Shown piece by piece: positions 1 through 9,436 of a stretch of DNA of 64,000 nt. The DNA comes from Achromobacter insuavis (GTDB lineage: Bacteria > Pseudomonadota > Gammaproteobacteria > Burkholderiales > Burkholderiaceae_B): the NCBI RefSeq assembly GCF_902859645.1, contig NZ_CADIJR010000013.1:1-64000 (forward strand), read 5' to 3'. The stretch's first letter is position 1. Each line of letters starts with the position of its first letter. A model generated the notes under the pieces. That model was not told the DNA's origin. It worked only from the letters and a program-made list of their open reading frames with translations, and did no database searches. Position numbers and translations under genes: made by a program.

Positions 1-70
1 CCCGCTGCGGGCCCTGGCGGCGGCCGCCGCCGACTGTTCGCGCCGGCTCGGCTGGCGCGGCGGGCGCTGA
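1..70 (+). CDS. possible 3' end of an upstream gene, unidentified
   Basis: One forward frame stays open from the window edge to a TGA at 68-70 and gives an Ala/Arg-rich tail of 22 residues. It may be the C-terminus of a gene that starts outside the window. It is too short and too low in complexity to identify, and chance openness in GC-rich DNA is a real alternative. Confidence 0.2.
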   Translation, partial: PLRALAAAAADCSRRLGWRGGR

Positions 71-110
71 GTCCGCCGGCCGGTCCGGCCGCCCTTTTCG
101 CCAGCCCCTT

Positions 111-116
111 TACAAT
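111..116 (+). promoter_or_regulatory. candidate -10 box for the queA-tgt transcript
   Basis: TACAAT lies about 113 bases before the queA start. The same decamer TACAATAGTC occurs at 2578-2587 ahead of yajC, again in a gap with no gene. No convincing -35 hexamer is visible at 16-18 bases upstream. Confidence 0.4.
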
Positions 117-228
117 AGTCAGTTGCCCAGAGCCAACCCGTCGGGTCCGGCTCGCTTTTTTGCCGCCGCCCTTGCCGGCGGCCCAGCGGCCGGCCCAGGC
201 CGCGCCCGCCCCTGATACCGATATCCGC

Positions 229-2417
<2,189 letters not shown>

Positions 2418-2481
2418 AATCCCAGGCAGCGTCACGCCCGATTAAAAAGCGGGGCGCGCAGCGCCTAGACCGACACTAGAA

Positions 2482-2566
2482 CAGCCGCCCCGCCGCCGGG
2501 CCGCCCCAAGGCGGGGCAGCCCCCTCGGGGGGCAGCTAGCGCACGAAGTGCGCGCGGCGTGGGGGC
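2482..2566. repeat. GC-rich intergenic element with several hairpins
   Basis: The tgt-yajC gap (2418-2687) holds a dense set of short inverted repeats: CCCCGCC/GGCGGGG (2488-2494/2510-2516), a C-run/G-run hairpin at 2519-2533, and GCGCAC-GAA-GTGCGC at 2539-2553. Similar GC-rich blocks ending in GCGTGGGGGCC are, as I recall, dispersed between genes in Bordetella and Achromobacter genomes. The dispersed-repeat identity is therefore inference. The block lies just upstream of the putative yajC -10 box. Confidence 0.35.
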
Positions 2567-2577
2567 CTTAACCTCGC

Positions 2578-2583
2578 TACAAT
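2578..2583 (+). promoter_or_regulatory. candidate -10 box for yajC-secDF
   Basis: TACAAT sits about 105 bases before yajC, in the same decamer context (TACAATAGTC) found ahead of queA. No clear -35 is seen. It suggests that yajC-secD-secF have their own transcript besides readthrough from tgt. Confidence 0.4.
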
Positions 2584-2687
2584 AGTCGGCTTGCCCTATC
2601 CATGGCTCGCGCGGGGATGGGCGCAGAACAAGATCGGCGACAGCACGATACAAACAAACCCAAACAGACTACACGCAGGAGAATTAC

Positions 2688-3029
2688 ATGTCCGCTATCG
2701 ATACCGCCAGCCTCGTCGTGGCCCAGGCCGCCCCCGAAGGCAATGCGCTGATGGGCATGCTGCCCATCATCCTGATGTTCGTGATCCTCTACTTCCTGAT
2801 GATCCGTCCCCAGATGAAGCGCCAGAAAGAACACCGCAACCTGATCGCCGCCCTGGCCAAGGGCGACGAAGTCGTGACCGCCGGCGGCATGCTGGGCAAG
2901 GTCACCAAGGTGAACGACAGCTACGTCACCGTCGAAGTCTCGGAACTGGCCGACAAGCCGGTCGAGATCATCATGCAGAAGTCGTCGGTGTCGACCGTTC
3001 TGCCCAAGGGAACCATCAAGGCCCTGTAA
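2688..3029 (+). CDS. yajC: Sec translocon accessory protein YajC
   Basis: YajC is a small inner-membrane protein that copurifies with SecD-SecF, supporting protein export. The 113-residue protein has one hydrophobic segment (about residues 22-45, MLPIILMFVILYFLMIRP) followed by the family signature RPQMKRQKEHRNLIAALAKG and a small beta-rich cytosolic domain (GDEVVTAGGMLGKV). AGGAG lies 8 bases before the ATG. The N-terminus before the membrane segment is slightly long, with AQAAPEGNAL, as in other betaproteobacteria. Confidence 0.96.
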   Translation: MSAIDTASLVVAQAAPEGNALMGMLPIILMFVILYFLMIRPQMKRQKEHRNLIAALAKGDEVVTAGGMLGKVTKVNDSYVTVEVSELADKPVEIIMQKSSVSTVLPKGTIKAL

Positions 3030-3097
3030 GCGTCCCATAGGAGCTCCGCCGCCGGGCCCAGGGCCCGACGGCAGCCGCCCCGCCGCCCGTCGCGCCA

Positions 3098-3116
3098 GCC
3101 GCCCGGGCGGCCTTTT
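3098..3116 (+). terminator. weak hairpin with T-tract between yajC and secD
   Basis: GCCGC-CCGG-GCGGC at 3098-3111 is followed by CTTTTCT. The stem is only five pairs, so this is at most a partial terminator or attenuator inside the yajC-secDF unit. Confidence 0.3.
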
Positions 3117-3143
3117 CTCCACTCTTACATGACGTAGCCGGCA

Positions 3144-5024
3144 ATGAACCGCTATCCCCTCTGGAAGTACATTACGGTCCTGATTGCGGTCCTTATCGGC
3201 CTGCTGTATACGCTTCCCAATTTCTACGGCGAATCGCCCGCGGTCCAGGTGTCCAGCGCCAAGGCCACCATCAAGGTGGATCCGGCCATGCTGGAACGGG
3301 TCCAGCAGATCCTGACCGACGCCAAGATCCCCAATGAAGGGGTCTACTACGAACAGAACGGCACGCTCGGCACCGTGCGCGCCCGCTTCACGTCGACCGA
3401 CCTGCAACTGCAGGCGCGCGACCTCATCGACAAATCCCTCAATACCGTCCAGGGCGACCCGCACTACACCGTGGCGCTGAACCTGCTGCCGGCCTCGCCC
3501 ACCTGGATGCGCGCGATGGGCTGGTTCGCCCCCAAGCCCATGTACCTGGGCCTGGACCTGCGCGGCGGCGTGCACTTCCTGCTGCAAGTGGACATGCAGG
3601 GCGCCCTGACCGCCCGCTACGACTCGCTGGCCGCCGACGTGCGCTCGGTGCTGCGCGACCAGAAGGTCAACGTGGCCGGCGTCGAACGCTCGGGCATGAG
3701 CGTGGCCGCCACCTTCGCCAGCGCGCAGGACCGCGACCGCGCCATCTCGACGCTGCGCAGCCGCCTGCCCGACCTGGAATTCACCGAAAGCGAAGAGAAC
3801 GGCAAGCTGCTGCTGCTGGGCGCGCTGAACCCGGCCGCCGTCACCCGCGTGCAGGACTCGGCGCTCAAGCAGAACATCAACACGCTGCACAACCGGATCA
3901 ACGAACTGGGCGTGGCCGAGCCGGTCATCCAGCAACAGGGTTCGGACCGCATCGTGGTGCAGCTGCCCGGCGTGCAGGACGTGGCCAAGGCCAAGGAACT
4001 GCTGGGCCGCACCGCCACCCTCGAAATCCGCATGGTCGACGACTCGCCCGCCGCGCAGGCCGCGCTGCTGGGCGGCACCGTGCCGTTCGGCCTGGAGCGC
4101 TACTCCGACCGCGACGGCCGCCCGATCCTGGTGCGCCGCCAGGTGGTCCTGACCGGTGAAAACCTGCAGGACGCCCAGCCCGGCCGCGATTCGCAGACCC
4201 AGCAGGCCGCCGTCCACCTGACGCTGGACTCCAAGGGCGCGCGCATCTTCCGCGACGTCACCCGCGACAACATCGGCAAGCGCATGGCCATCCTGCTGTT
4301 CGAGAACGGCAAGGGCGAAGTGGTCACGGCCCCGGTCATCCGCAGCGAAATCGCCGGCGGCCAGGTGCAGATCTCGGGCAGCATGAGCTCCGAGGAAGCC
4401 GCCGACACCGCGCTGCTGCTGCGCGCCGGCGCGCTGGCCGCGCCGATGTCGATCATCGAGGAACGCACCATCGGCCCGAGCCTGGGCGCCGACAACATCT
4501 CGAAGGGCTTCCATTCGACGCTGTACGGCTTCCTGGCGATCGCCGTCTTCATCATCATCTACTACCACCTGTTCGGCGTGTTCTCGACCGTCGGCCTGAC
4601 CCTGAACGTGCTGCTGCTGCTGGCCCTGCTGTCGATGCTGCAGGCCACGCTGACGCTGCCGGGCATCGCGGCCATCGCGCTGACACTGGGCATGGCGATC
4701 GACTCGAACGTGCTGATCAACGAGCGGATACGGGAAGAACTGCGCAACGGGGCATCGCCGCAACAGGCCATCCACCATGGCTTCGAGCGCGCCTGGGGCA
4801 CGATTCTCGACTCCAACCTCACTACGCTGATTGTCGGCCTGGCCCTGCTGGCATTCGGTTCCGGCCCGATCCGCGGCTTCGCGGTGGTCCATTGCCTGGG
4901 CATCCTGACCTCGATGTTCTCGTCCGTCGTGGGCGTGCGCGCGCTGGCCAACCTCTGGTATGGCCGCAAGAAGAAGCTCACGTCGATCTCGATCGGCGAA
5001 GTCTGGAAGCCGAAGACCAACTGA
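3144..5024 (+). CDS. secD: protein translocase subunit SecD
   Basis: SecD forms a proton-driven complex with SecF that pulls exported proteins out of SecYEG on the periplasmic side. The 626-residue protein has an N-terminal membrane segment (about 7-25, YITVLIAVLIGLLYTLPNFY), a large periplasmic P1 region that starts with GLDLRGGVHFLLQVD near residue 137, and five membrane segments in the last 170 residues. The conserved TM4 stretch TLGMAIDSNVLINERIREEL is present. The C-terminal tail GEVWKPKTN is short and basic. The secF gene follows after 51 bases. Confidence 0.97.
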   Translation: MNRYPLWKYITVLIAVLIGLLYTLPNFYGESPAVQVSSAKATIKVDPAMLERVQQILTDAKIPNEGVYYEQNGTLGTVRARFTSTDLQLQARDLIDKSLNTVQGDPHYTVALNLLPASPTWMRAMGWFAPKPMYLGLDLRGGVHFLLQVDMQGALTARYDSLAADVRSVLRDQKVNVAGVERSGMSVAATFASAQDRDRAISTLRSRLPDLEFTESEENGKLLLLGALNPAAVTRVQDSALKQNINTLHNRINELGVAEPVIQQQGSDRIVVQLPGVQDVAKAKELLGRTATLEIRMVDDSPAAQAALLGGTVPFGLERYSDRDGRPILVRRQVVLTGENLQDAQPGRDSQTQQAAVHLTLDSKGARIFRDVTRDNIGKRMAILLFENGKGEVVTAPVIRSEIAGGQVQISGSMSSEEAADTALLLRAGALAAPMSIIEERTIGPSLGADNISKGFHSTLYGFLAIAVFIIIYYHLFGVFSTVGLTLNVLLLLALLSMLQATLTLPGIAAIALTLGMAIDSNVLINERIREELRNGASPQQAIHHGFERAWGTILDSNLTTLIVGLALLAFGSGPIRGFAVVHCLGILTSMFSSVVGVRALANLWYGRKKKLTSISIGEVWKPKTN

Positions 5025-5075
5025 ACATGCGCGCGGGCGGCAACGCCGCCCGCCACCGAATAGCCAGGGCAAAAA

Positions 5076-6011
5076 ATGGAATTTTTCCGGATTCACCGCA
5101 CCATCCCGTTCATGCGCCACGCGCTGGTGCTGAACATCATCAGCCTCGTCACCTTCGTGGCGGCGGTCTTCTTCATCCTCACGCGCGGCTTCCACCTGTC
5201 GATCGAATTCACCGGCGGCACGGTCATGGAAGTCAACTACGCCCAGACGGCGCAGCTTGAAAGCGTGCGCGGCGTGGTCTCGAAGCTGGGCTACACCGAC
5301 TTCCAGGTGCAGAACTTCGGCACCTCGCACGACGTCATGATCCGCCTGCCGCTGCAGGAAGGCCAGACGTCGGCCACCCAGAGCGAAACCGTCATGGCCG
5401 CGCTCAAGGCCGCCGACCAGGGCGTGGAACTGCGCCGCGTCGAATTCGTCGGTCCGCAGGTCGGCCAGGAACTGCTGCACAACGGCCTGATGGCCCTGCT
5501 GGTGGTGGTCATCGGCATCATGGTCTACCTGGGCTTCCGCTTCGAATGGAAGTTCGCCGTGGCCGGCGTGATCGCCAACCTGCACGACGTGGTCATCATC
5601 CTGGGCTTCTTCGCCTTCTTCCAGTGGGAATTCTCGCTGTCGGTGCTGGCGGGCGTGCTGGCGGTGCTGGGCTACTCGGTGAACGAATCCGTGGTCATCA
5701 TGGACCGGATCCGCGAGAACTTCCGCAAGTACCGCAAGGCGGACGTGCAGGAAGTCATCAACAGCGCCATCACCCAGACCATCTCGCGCACCATCATCAC
5801 CCACGGCTCGACCCAGATGATGGTGCTGGCGATGCTGTTCTTCGGCGGCCCCACCCTGCACTACTTCGCCATGGCCCTGACCATCGGCATCTGGTTCGGC
5901 ATCTACTCGTCGGTGTTCGTCGCCGCCGCGCTGGCCATGTGGATGGGCGTCAAGCGCGAAGACCTGGTCAAGCCGGTCAAGAAGGAAGGCGAGGAAGGCG
6001 AAGTCGCCTGA
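5076..6011 (+). CDS. secF: protein translocase subunit SecF
   Basis: SecF is the partner of SecD in the inner membrane. The 311-residue protein has the usual six-segment topology: an N-terminal membrane helix (about residues 20-40), the periplasmic domain starting SIEFTGGTVMEV, and five helices in the second half. The family signatures GYSVNESVVIMDRIRE and the TITHGSTQ-like stretch (SRTIITHGSTQMMVLAML) are intact. The C-terminus is Lys/Glu rich. A strong intrinsic terminator begins 20 bases after the stop and is also the inferred ICE integration site. Confidence 0.97.
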   Translation: MEFFRIHRTIPFMRHALVLNIISLVTFVAAVFFILTRGFHLSIEFTGGTVMEVNYAQTAQLESVRGVVSKLGYTDFQVQNFGTSHDVMIRLPLQEGQTSATQSETVMAALKAADQGVELRRVEFVGPQVGQELLHNGLMALLVVVIGIMVYLGFRFEWKFAVAGVIANLHDVVIILGFFAFFQWEFSLSVLAGVLAVLGYSVNESVVIMDRIRENFRKYRKADVQEVINSAITQTISRTIITHGSTQMMVLAMLFFGGPTLHYFAMALTIGIWFGIYSSVFVAAALAMWMGVKREDLVKPVKKEGEEGEVA

Positions 6012-6030
6012 GCCGTTTCCCTTTCTTGGA

Positions 6031-6057
6031 AAACCCGCCCGCGTGGCGGGTTTTTTT
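6031..6057 (+). terminator. intrinsic terminator of yajC-secD-secF
   Basis: AACCCGCC (6032-6039), a five-base loop and GGCGGGTT (6045-6052) form an eight-pair stem that runs into seven Ts (6051-6057). This is a textbook rho-independent terminator. The T-tract overlaps the inferred ICE left end. Confidence 0.88.
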
Positions 6058-6059
6058 AT
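6052..6059. repeat. putative attL core of the ICE
   Basis: TTTTTTAT here matches 48093-48100 exactly. Tn4371-like elements are, as I recall, reported to use an 8-base T-rich core of the form TTTTTYRT, which this fits. It overlaps the T-tract of the secF terminator and lies 175 bases before int. A T-rich 8-mer in a terminator can recur by chance. Confidence 0.55.
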
Positions 6060-6234
6060 TTCACCATGACTCCAGCACCGCATTTCGCTGGACTACGCCC
6101 AAGCCCGATACAGCAGGTTTATCAATAACTTAGGCGAGTTCAACATATGCCGGTGCTTTCCGAAACCTGACCCGGCTTCCCCTCTGCTGACCCCTATGAG
6201 GCTCCTGGAAACCGGGTCTTTCCGAGGAGTCATC

Positions 6235-7440
6235 GTGGCAAAAATCAAGCTCACCAAGTCCGCAGTCGATGCGGCACAACCTCAGGCGCAGGCCGTCGAA
6301 TTCCGGGACACGCTGGTGCCCGGCTTCCTGTGCAAGGTTACGCCAGCAGGCCGCAAGGTGTTCATGCTCCAGTATCGGACGAACGCCGGCGAACGCCGCA
6401 AGCCCGCCTTGGGCCTCTATGGGGAACTCACCGTCGAACAAGCCCGTTCCCTTGCCCAGGAGTGGCTGGCCGAGGTCCGTCGGGGTGGTGACCCCGGTGC
6501 GGCCAAGACCGCCGCGCGCAAGGCCCCGACCGTCGCTGAACTGTGTGTGAAGTTCATGGAGGACCACTCCAAGCAGCGCAACAAGCCCAGCACGCAGGCC
6601 GGCTACCAAAAGTGCATCACCCGTAACATCATCCCGATGCTGGGCCGCATGAAGGTGCAGGACGTGAAACGCCCGGACGTGGCCGGGGCGATGAAGAAGA
6701 TGGCGCACAAGCCCGCGGACGCGAACCGCACGTTCAGCGTGATGCGCAAGATGTTCAACCTGGCCGAAGTCTGGGGCTACCGGCCGGACGGCACCAACCC
6801 GTGCCGCCATGTCCCGATGTACCCCAACGGCAAGGCCACGCACCTCATCAGCGACGAGGAGATGGGCAAGCTGTTCCGGTATCTCGACTATCTGGAAACC
6901 GATGGGTTGGGGCTGGATCATGCGATCCTTCCGCTGGCCATCCGGTTGCAATTCGAGTTCGCGGGCCGCCGCTCCGAGATCGTCACCCTGCAATGGGATT
7001 GGGTGGATTTGGAGAACCGGCGCGTGGTCTGGCCCGACAGCAAGACCGGCGGCATGTCCAAGCCCTTAAGCGAGGAAGCCTACCGCCTGCTTTCCACCGC
7101 GCCGCACCAGGACGGTTGCCCGCACGTGTTCCCGTCCCCGAATCATCCGGGGCAGCACCTGACCACGGGCGAGTATTACAGCGGCTGGACGCGCATCCTC
7201 AAGCGCGCCGGCGTGACCCACGTGGGCACGCACGGCATCCGCCACCGTTCGGCCACCGACATCGCTAACTCGGGGATTCCGGTGAAGGTCGGCATGGCGC
7301 TGACGGCGCACAAGACCGTGGCAATGTTCATGCGTTACGTCCACACCGAGGACAAACCGGTACGCGAGGCGGCCGAACTGGTGGCGAACCGGCGCAAGGC
7401 GATCACCGGGGCGCAGCGCCCGGTAGAGGTGGCAGCATGA
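6235..7440 (+). CDS. int: tyrosine site-specific integrase of the ICE
   Basis: The enzyme integrates and excises the element by site-specific recombination. The 401-residue protein begins VAKIKLTKSAVDAAQ, like integrases of Tn4371-type ICEs. It has an arm-binding domain (about 1-90), a core-binding SAM-like region (about 100-190) and the catalytic domain. Catalytic residues are visible as Arg in EFAGRRSEIV (about 243), HxxR in HGIRHRS (about 332-335), and His and Tyr in TAHKTVAMFMRYVH (Tyr about 367). The GTG at 6235 is chosen because GAGGAGT lies just upstream; an ATG at 6196 would add 13 atypical residues. It is transcribed inward, away from the secF side. Confidence 0.95.
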   Translation: MAKIKLTKSAVDAAQPQAQAVEFRDTLVPGFLCKVTPAGRKVFMLQYRTNAGERRKPALGLYGELTVEQARSLAQEWLAEVRRGGDPGAAKTAARKAPTVAELCVKFMEDHSKQRNKPSTQAGYQKCITRNIIPMLGRMKVQDVKRPDVAGAMKKMAHKPADANRTFSVMRKMFNLAEVWGYRPDGTNPCRHVPMYPNGKATHLISDEEMGKLFRYLDYLETDGLGLDHAILPLAIRLQFEFAGRRSEIVTLQWDWVDLENRRVVWPDSKTGGMSKPLSEEAYRLLSTAPHQDGCPHVFPSPNHPGQHLTTGEYYSGWTRILKRAGVTHVGTHGIRHRSATDIANSGIPVKVGMALTAHKTVAMFMRYVHTEDKPVREAAELVANRRKAITGAQRPVEVAA

Positions 7441-7471
7441 GCAGGTTCCAACACATGGCTTCTGCTGCCGG

Positions 7472-7498
7472 AATTGTCGCGACACTGTCACGACAATT
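7472..7498. promoter_or_regulatory. inverted repeat downstream of int
   Basis: AATTGTCG (7472-7479) and CGACAATT (7491-7498) are a perfect eight-base inverted repeat with an 11-base spacer that itself holds near-repeats of GTCGCGAC/GTCACGAC. No T-tract follows, so a protein-binding site is as likely as a hairpin. Confidence 0.35.
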
Positions 7499-7533
7499 TC
7501 AGGGTCCCCTCCTTGGCCGGCTGCGGGACTGGA

Positions 7534-7560
7534 AAAGTATGCCCGTTTCGGGCATACTTT
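7534..7560. promoter_or_regulatory. palindromic operator upstream of the RelE/XRE toxin-antitoxin genes
   Basis: AAAGTATGCCCG-TTT-CGGGCATACTTT is a perfect 12-base inverted repeat with a three-base centre, 14 bases before the toxin start. Toxin-antitoxin operons are normally autorepressed by the antitoxin (here an XRE protein) at such palindromes. The TATACTTT-like edges could overlap the -10 region. Confidence 0.6.
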
Positions 7561-7574
7561 AGAGGTTGCCTGAC

Positions 7575-7958
7575 ATGAATGTCCTCAAGCGCAAGGACTT
7601 TGCACGGTGGCAGGCGGGCGAGAAGCTGCCCGATGCCGCCTTGTGCCGGGCGGTTCACGAGATGGAGGCTGGCCTGATTGATGCTGACCTGGGCGGCTTC
7701 CTCTACAAAAAGCGGGTGGCCCGTCTTGGTGGCGGCAAGAGCGGCGGTTATCGAACGCTGCTGTCAGCGCGAATCGGTAGCCGCTATGTGTTTCTGCATG
7801 GATTCCCAAAAAGCGATAAGGCGAACATCACGCAGGACGAAAGGAAGGCGCTGCAGTTCGCCGGAAAGGTGTTTCTGGAGCTATCGGCAGAGGACTTGAT
7901 GAAAGCGCTGCAGATAGGCGTTCTATTGGAGGTGTGTTGTGACGAGCAAGCTCATTGA
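7575..7958 (+). CDS. RelE/HigB-family toxin of a type II toxin-antitoxin pair
   Basis: The 127-residue protein fits the RelE-type toxin family of mRNA interferases in which the toxin gene comes first. Visible family features are AVHEMEAGLIDADLGGFLYK, KRVARLGGGKSGGYRTLL and the ANITQDERKALQFAGKVFLEL C-terminal helix. The ATG at 7575 follows AGAGG, and an in-frame TTG at 7566 is less likely. The gene overlaps the antitoxin gene by 20 bases. The pair probably stabilises the ICE. Target and activity are not shown by sequence. Confidence 0.85.
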   Translation: MNVLKRKDFARWQAGEKLPDAALCRAVHEMEAGLIDADLGGFLYKKRVARLGGGKSGGYRTLLSARIGSRYVFLHGFPKSDKANITQDERKALQFAGKVFLELSAEDLMKALQIGVLLEVCCDEQAH

Positions 7959-8244
7959 ATCCCTGCGCGGCGATCTGGCCGCGCTGCACGATGCCGGCGC
8001 GATCGGCAAGGTGACGATGCGCGAGTTCGACGCCATCTGCCCGCCGCCAGTACGGGAGTTCAGCGCGGCCGACATCAAGCGGCTGCGCGAGGAACTGAAG
8101 TTCAGCCAGCCGGTGTTCGCACTGCACCTGCACACCACGGCATCCACGGTACGCAAGTGGGAGCAAGGCGACACCCATCCTGCAGGGCCAGCCCTCAAAC
8201 TGCTCAATGTCATCGCGAACAAGGGGCTGCAGGCAATCCTTTGA
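7939..8244 (+). CDS. XRE-family antitoxin/repressor
   Basis: The 101-residue protein has an N-terminal arm and a helix-turn-helix in about residues 45-85 (ADIKRLREELKFSQPVFALHL, TTASTVRKWEQGDTHPAGPALKLL). This is the pattern of HigA/NadS antitoxins encoded after RelE-like toxins. It starts at a GTG inside the toxin gene, so translation is coupled. It probably binds the palindrome at 7534-7560. Confidence 0.85.
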   Translation: MTSKLIESLRGDLAALHDAGAIGKVTMREFDAICPPPVREFSAADIKRLREELKFSQPVFALHLHTTASTVRKWEQGDTHPAGPALKLLNVIANKGLQAIL

Positions 8245-8297
8245 TCAAGACAAATAGGTCTGCACTTCCCGCAGACATCTGCCTCAAATGAAGTTAC

Positions 8298-8322
8298 GAT
8301 GTTTAACGGTTGTAAAAACATC
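8298..8322. promoter_or_regulatory. inverted repeat in the leader of the TIR-Nmad2-MazG-UDG operon
   Basis: GATGTTT (8298-8304) and AAACATC (8316-8322) flank an 11-base spacer just before the ribosome-binding GGAGG (8326-8330) of the first gene. It could be an operator or a leader hairpin that limits translation. The only regulator nearby is the XRE protein at 7939-8244. Confidence 0.35.
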
Positions 8323-8336
8323 TATGGAGGTAACGG

Positions 8337-8804
8337 GTGGCGGAGACGAGAAACGTGTTTATCAGCCATGTCCATAAGGACGATCATGGACTCCAGAAGC
8401 TCAAAGATCTACTGGCTCCGAAGGGTCTGGATGTCAGAGACTCCTCGATTCATACAGGGAAGTTCAACAACGCCACTGATGAGCACTACATAAAGACCCA
8501 AATTCTGGCACCTGCGATCAACTGGGCTGGCGTCTTCATTTGCTACGTTTCTCCCCAGACAAAAGATAGCGATTGGGTTAACTGGGAGATTGAATATGCT
8601 GCAAAGCAGGGCAAACGCATTGTGGGCGTTTGGGAACATGGTGAAAAAGAATGTGATATTCCCGATGCCTTGAAGGAATACGCTGACGCCTTGGTTGGTT
8701 GGAACGGCGATGCAATCATTGATGCGATTAATGGCAAAGACACATGGGAAAAGCCTGATGGTGGTTCCTGCAGCACTGTTCCCCTTAAGCGACACCCCTG
8801 CTGA
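8337..8804 (+). CDS. TIR-like domain protein, first gene of a putative defence operon
   Basis: The 155-residue protein is a single TIR-like domain related to the ThsB/DUF1863 group: beta-strand A RNVFISHVHKDD (6-16), strand AGVFICYVSPQT (64-75), then DSDWVNWEIEYAAKQGKRIVGVW, with Glu84 at the position of the catalytic Glu of NAD-cleaving TIRs. Such TIR proteins make ADP-ribose-derived signals or deplete NAD in phage defence; activity here is inferred. The GTG start follows GGAGG. The stop overlaps the next ATG (TGATG). The four genes 8337-11232 are lower in GC than the ICE backbone, consistent with separate acquisition. The last ten residues look like a non-conserved tail. Confidence 0.8.
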   Translation: MAETRNVFISHVHKDDHGLQKLKDLLAPKGLDVRDSSIHTGKFNNATDEHYIKTQILAPAINWAGVFICYVSPQTKDSDWVNWEIEYAAKQGKRIVGVWEHGEKECDIPDALKEYADALVGWNGDAIIDAINGKDTWEKPDGGSCSTVPLKRHPC

Positions 8805-9430
8805 TGGCTCGCATTCACTCCTACGTGGTGCGCTACGACAGTGGTTTTGCACCCAATCCGTTTTATGGTCACTGTACGCTAGTAACCTGTAAGCCAGGTA
8901 TTCGCCGCAGTGCCGAAGTTGGTGACTGGGTCATCGGCAGCGGCAGCAATGCCCATGGCGTGGGTCGAGGTGGACATCTTGTGTACGGCATGCGCGTTAC
9001 CGAGGTAATGACACTCGACGAATATGCGCTGAATCCCAGGTTTGAATCGAAAAAACCTTTTCGCAACGGAAGCCGGAAGCAAAGTTGTGGAGACAACATC
9101 TACTTTAGAGATGGGCCTGAGGCAGCTTGGCAGCAACGAGATTCTTTTCACTCCCGGGAAGACGGAACACTTAATCCTCAGCACGTACAGCGCGACACTG
9201 GAGTAAACAGGGTTTTGGTCAGCAATGACTTTGTTTATTTCGGAGGGACGGGGCCAAAGTTCCCTCTAGAACTGCAAGACCGAAATGGTAGACCTCTGTG
9301 CAAAAGTGGCATAGGGTTGACTTGCTTTAATGATCCTCAACTGCTTGCCAATCTAGAGAAATGGATACGTAGTTTGGGTGTTGCCGGCTATCAAGGGCCC
9401 CCATTCGAATGGCTCACTCTTCGCGGATAA
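8804..9430 (+). CDS. Nmad2-family putative nucleotide-modification protein
   Basis: The 208-residue protein opens with HSYVVRYDSGFAPNPFYGHC followed by TLVTCKPGIRRSAEVGDWVIGSGS, which I recognise as the Nmad2 (nucleotide modification associated domain 2) pattern, and continues with the family stretch GRGGHLVYGMRVTEVMT. Nmad domains were proposed from genome context to act on modified bases in DNA, often beside MazG, glycosylase or kinase genes; their chemistry is unknown. Here the neighbours are a TIR protein, MazG and a UDG-like protein. It overlaps the TIR gene by one base and precedes mazG by six bases. Confidence 0.85.
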   Translation: MARIHSYVVRYDSGFAPNPFYGHCTLVTCKPGIRRSAEVGDWVIGSGSNAHGVGRGGHLVYGMRVTEVMTLDEYALNPRFESKKPFRNGSRKQSCGDNIYFRDGPEAAWQQRDSFHSREDGTLNPQHVQRDTGVNRVLVSNDFVYFGGTGPKFPLELQDRNGRPLCKSGIGLTCFNDPQLLANLEKWIRSLGVAGYQGPPFEWLTLRG

Positions 9431-9436
9431 TTTGAC

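Noticed and set aside
2577-6083. Open frame of 1168 codons on the minus strand across yajC, secD and secF
   Set aside because: It is antisense to three clearly coding, conserved genes and its His/Gln/Arg/Asp-rich translation is typical of the reverse frame of GC-rich DNA.
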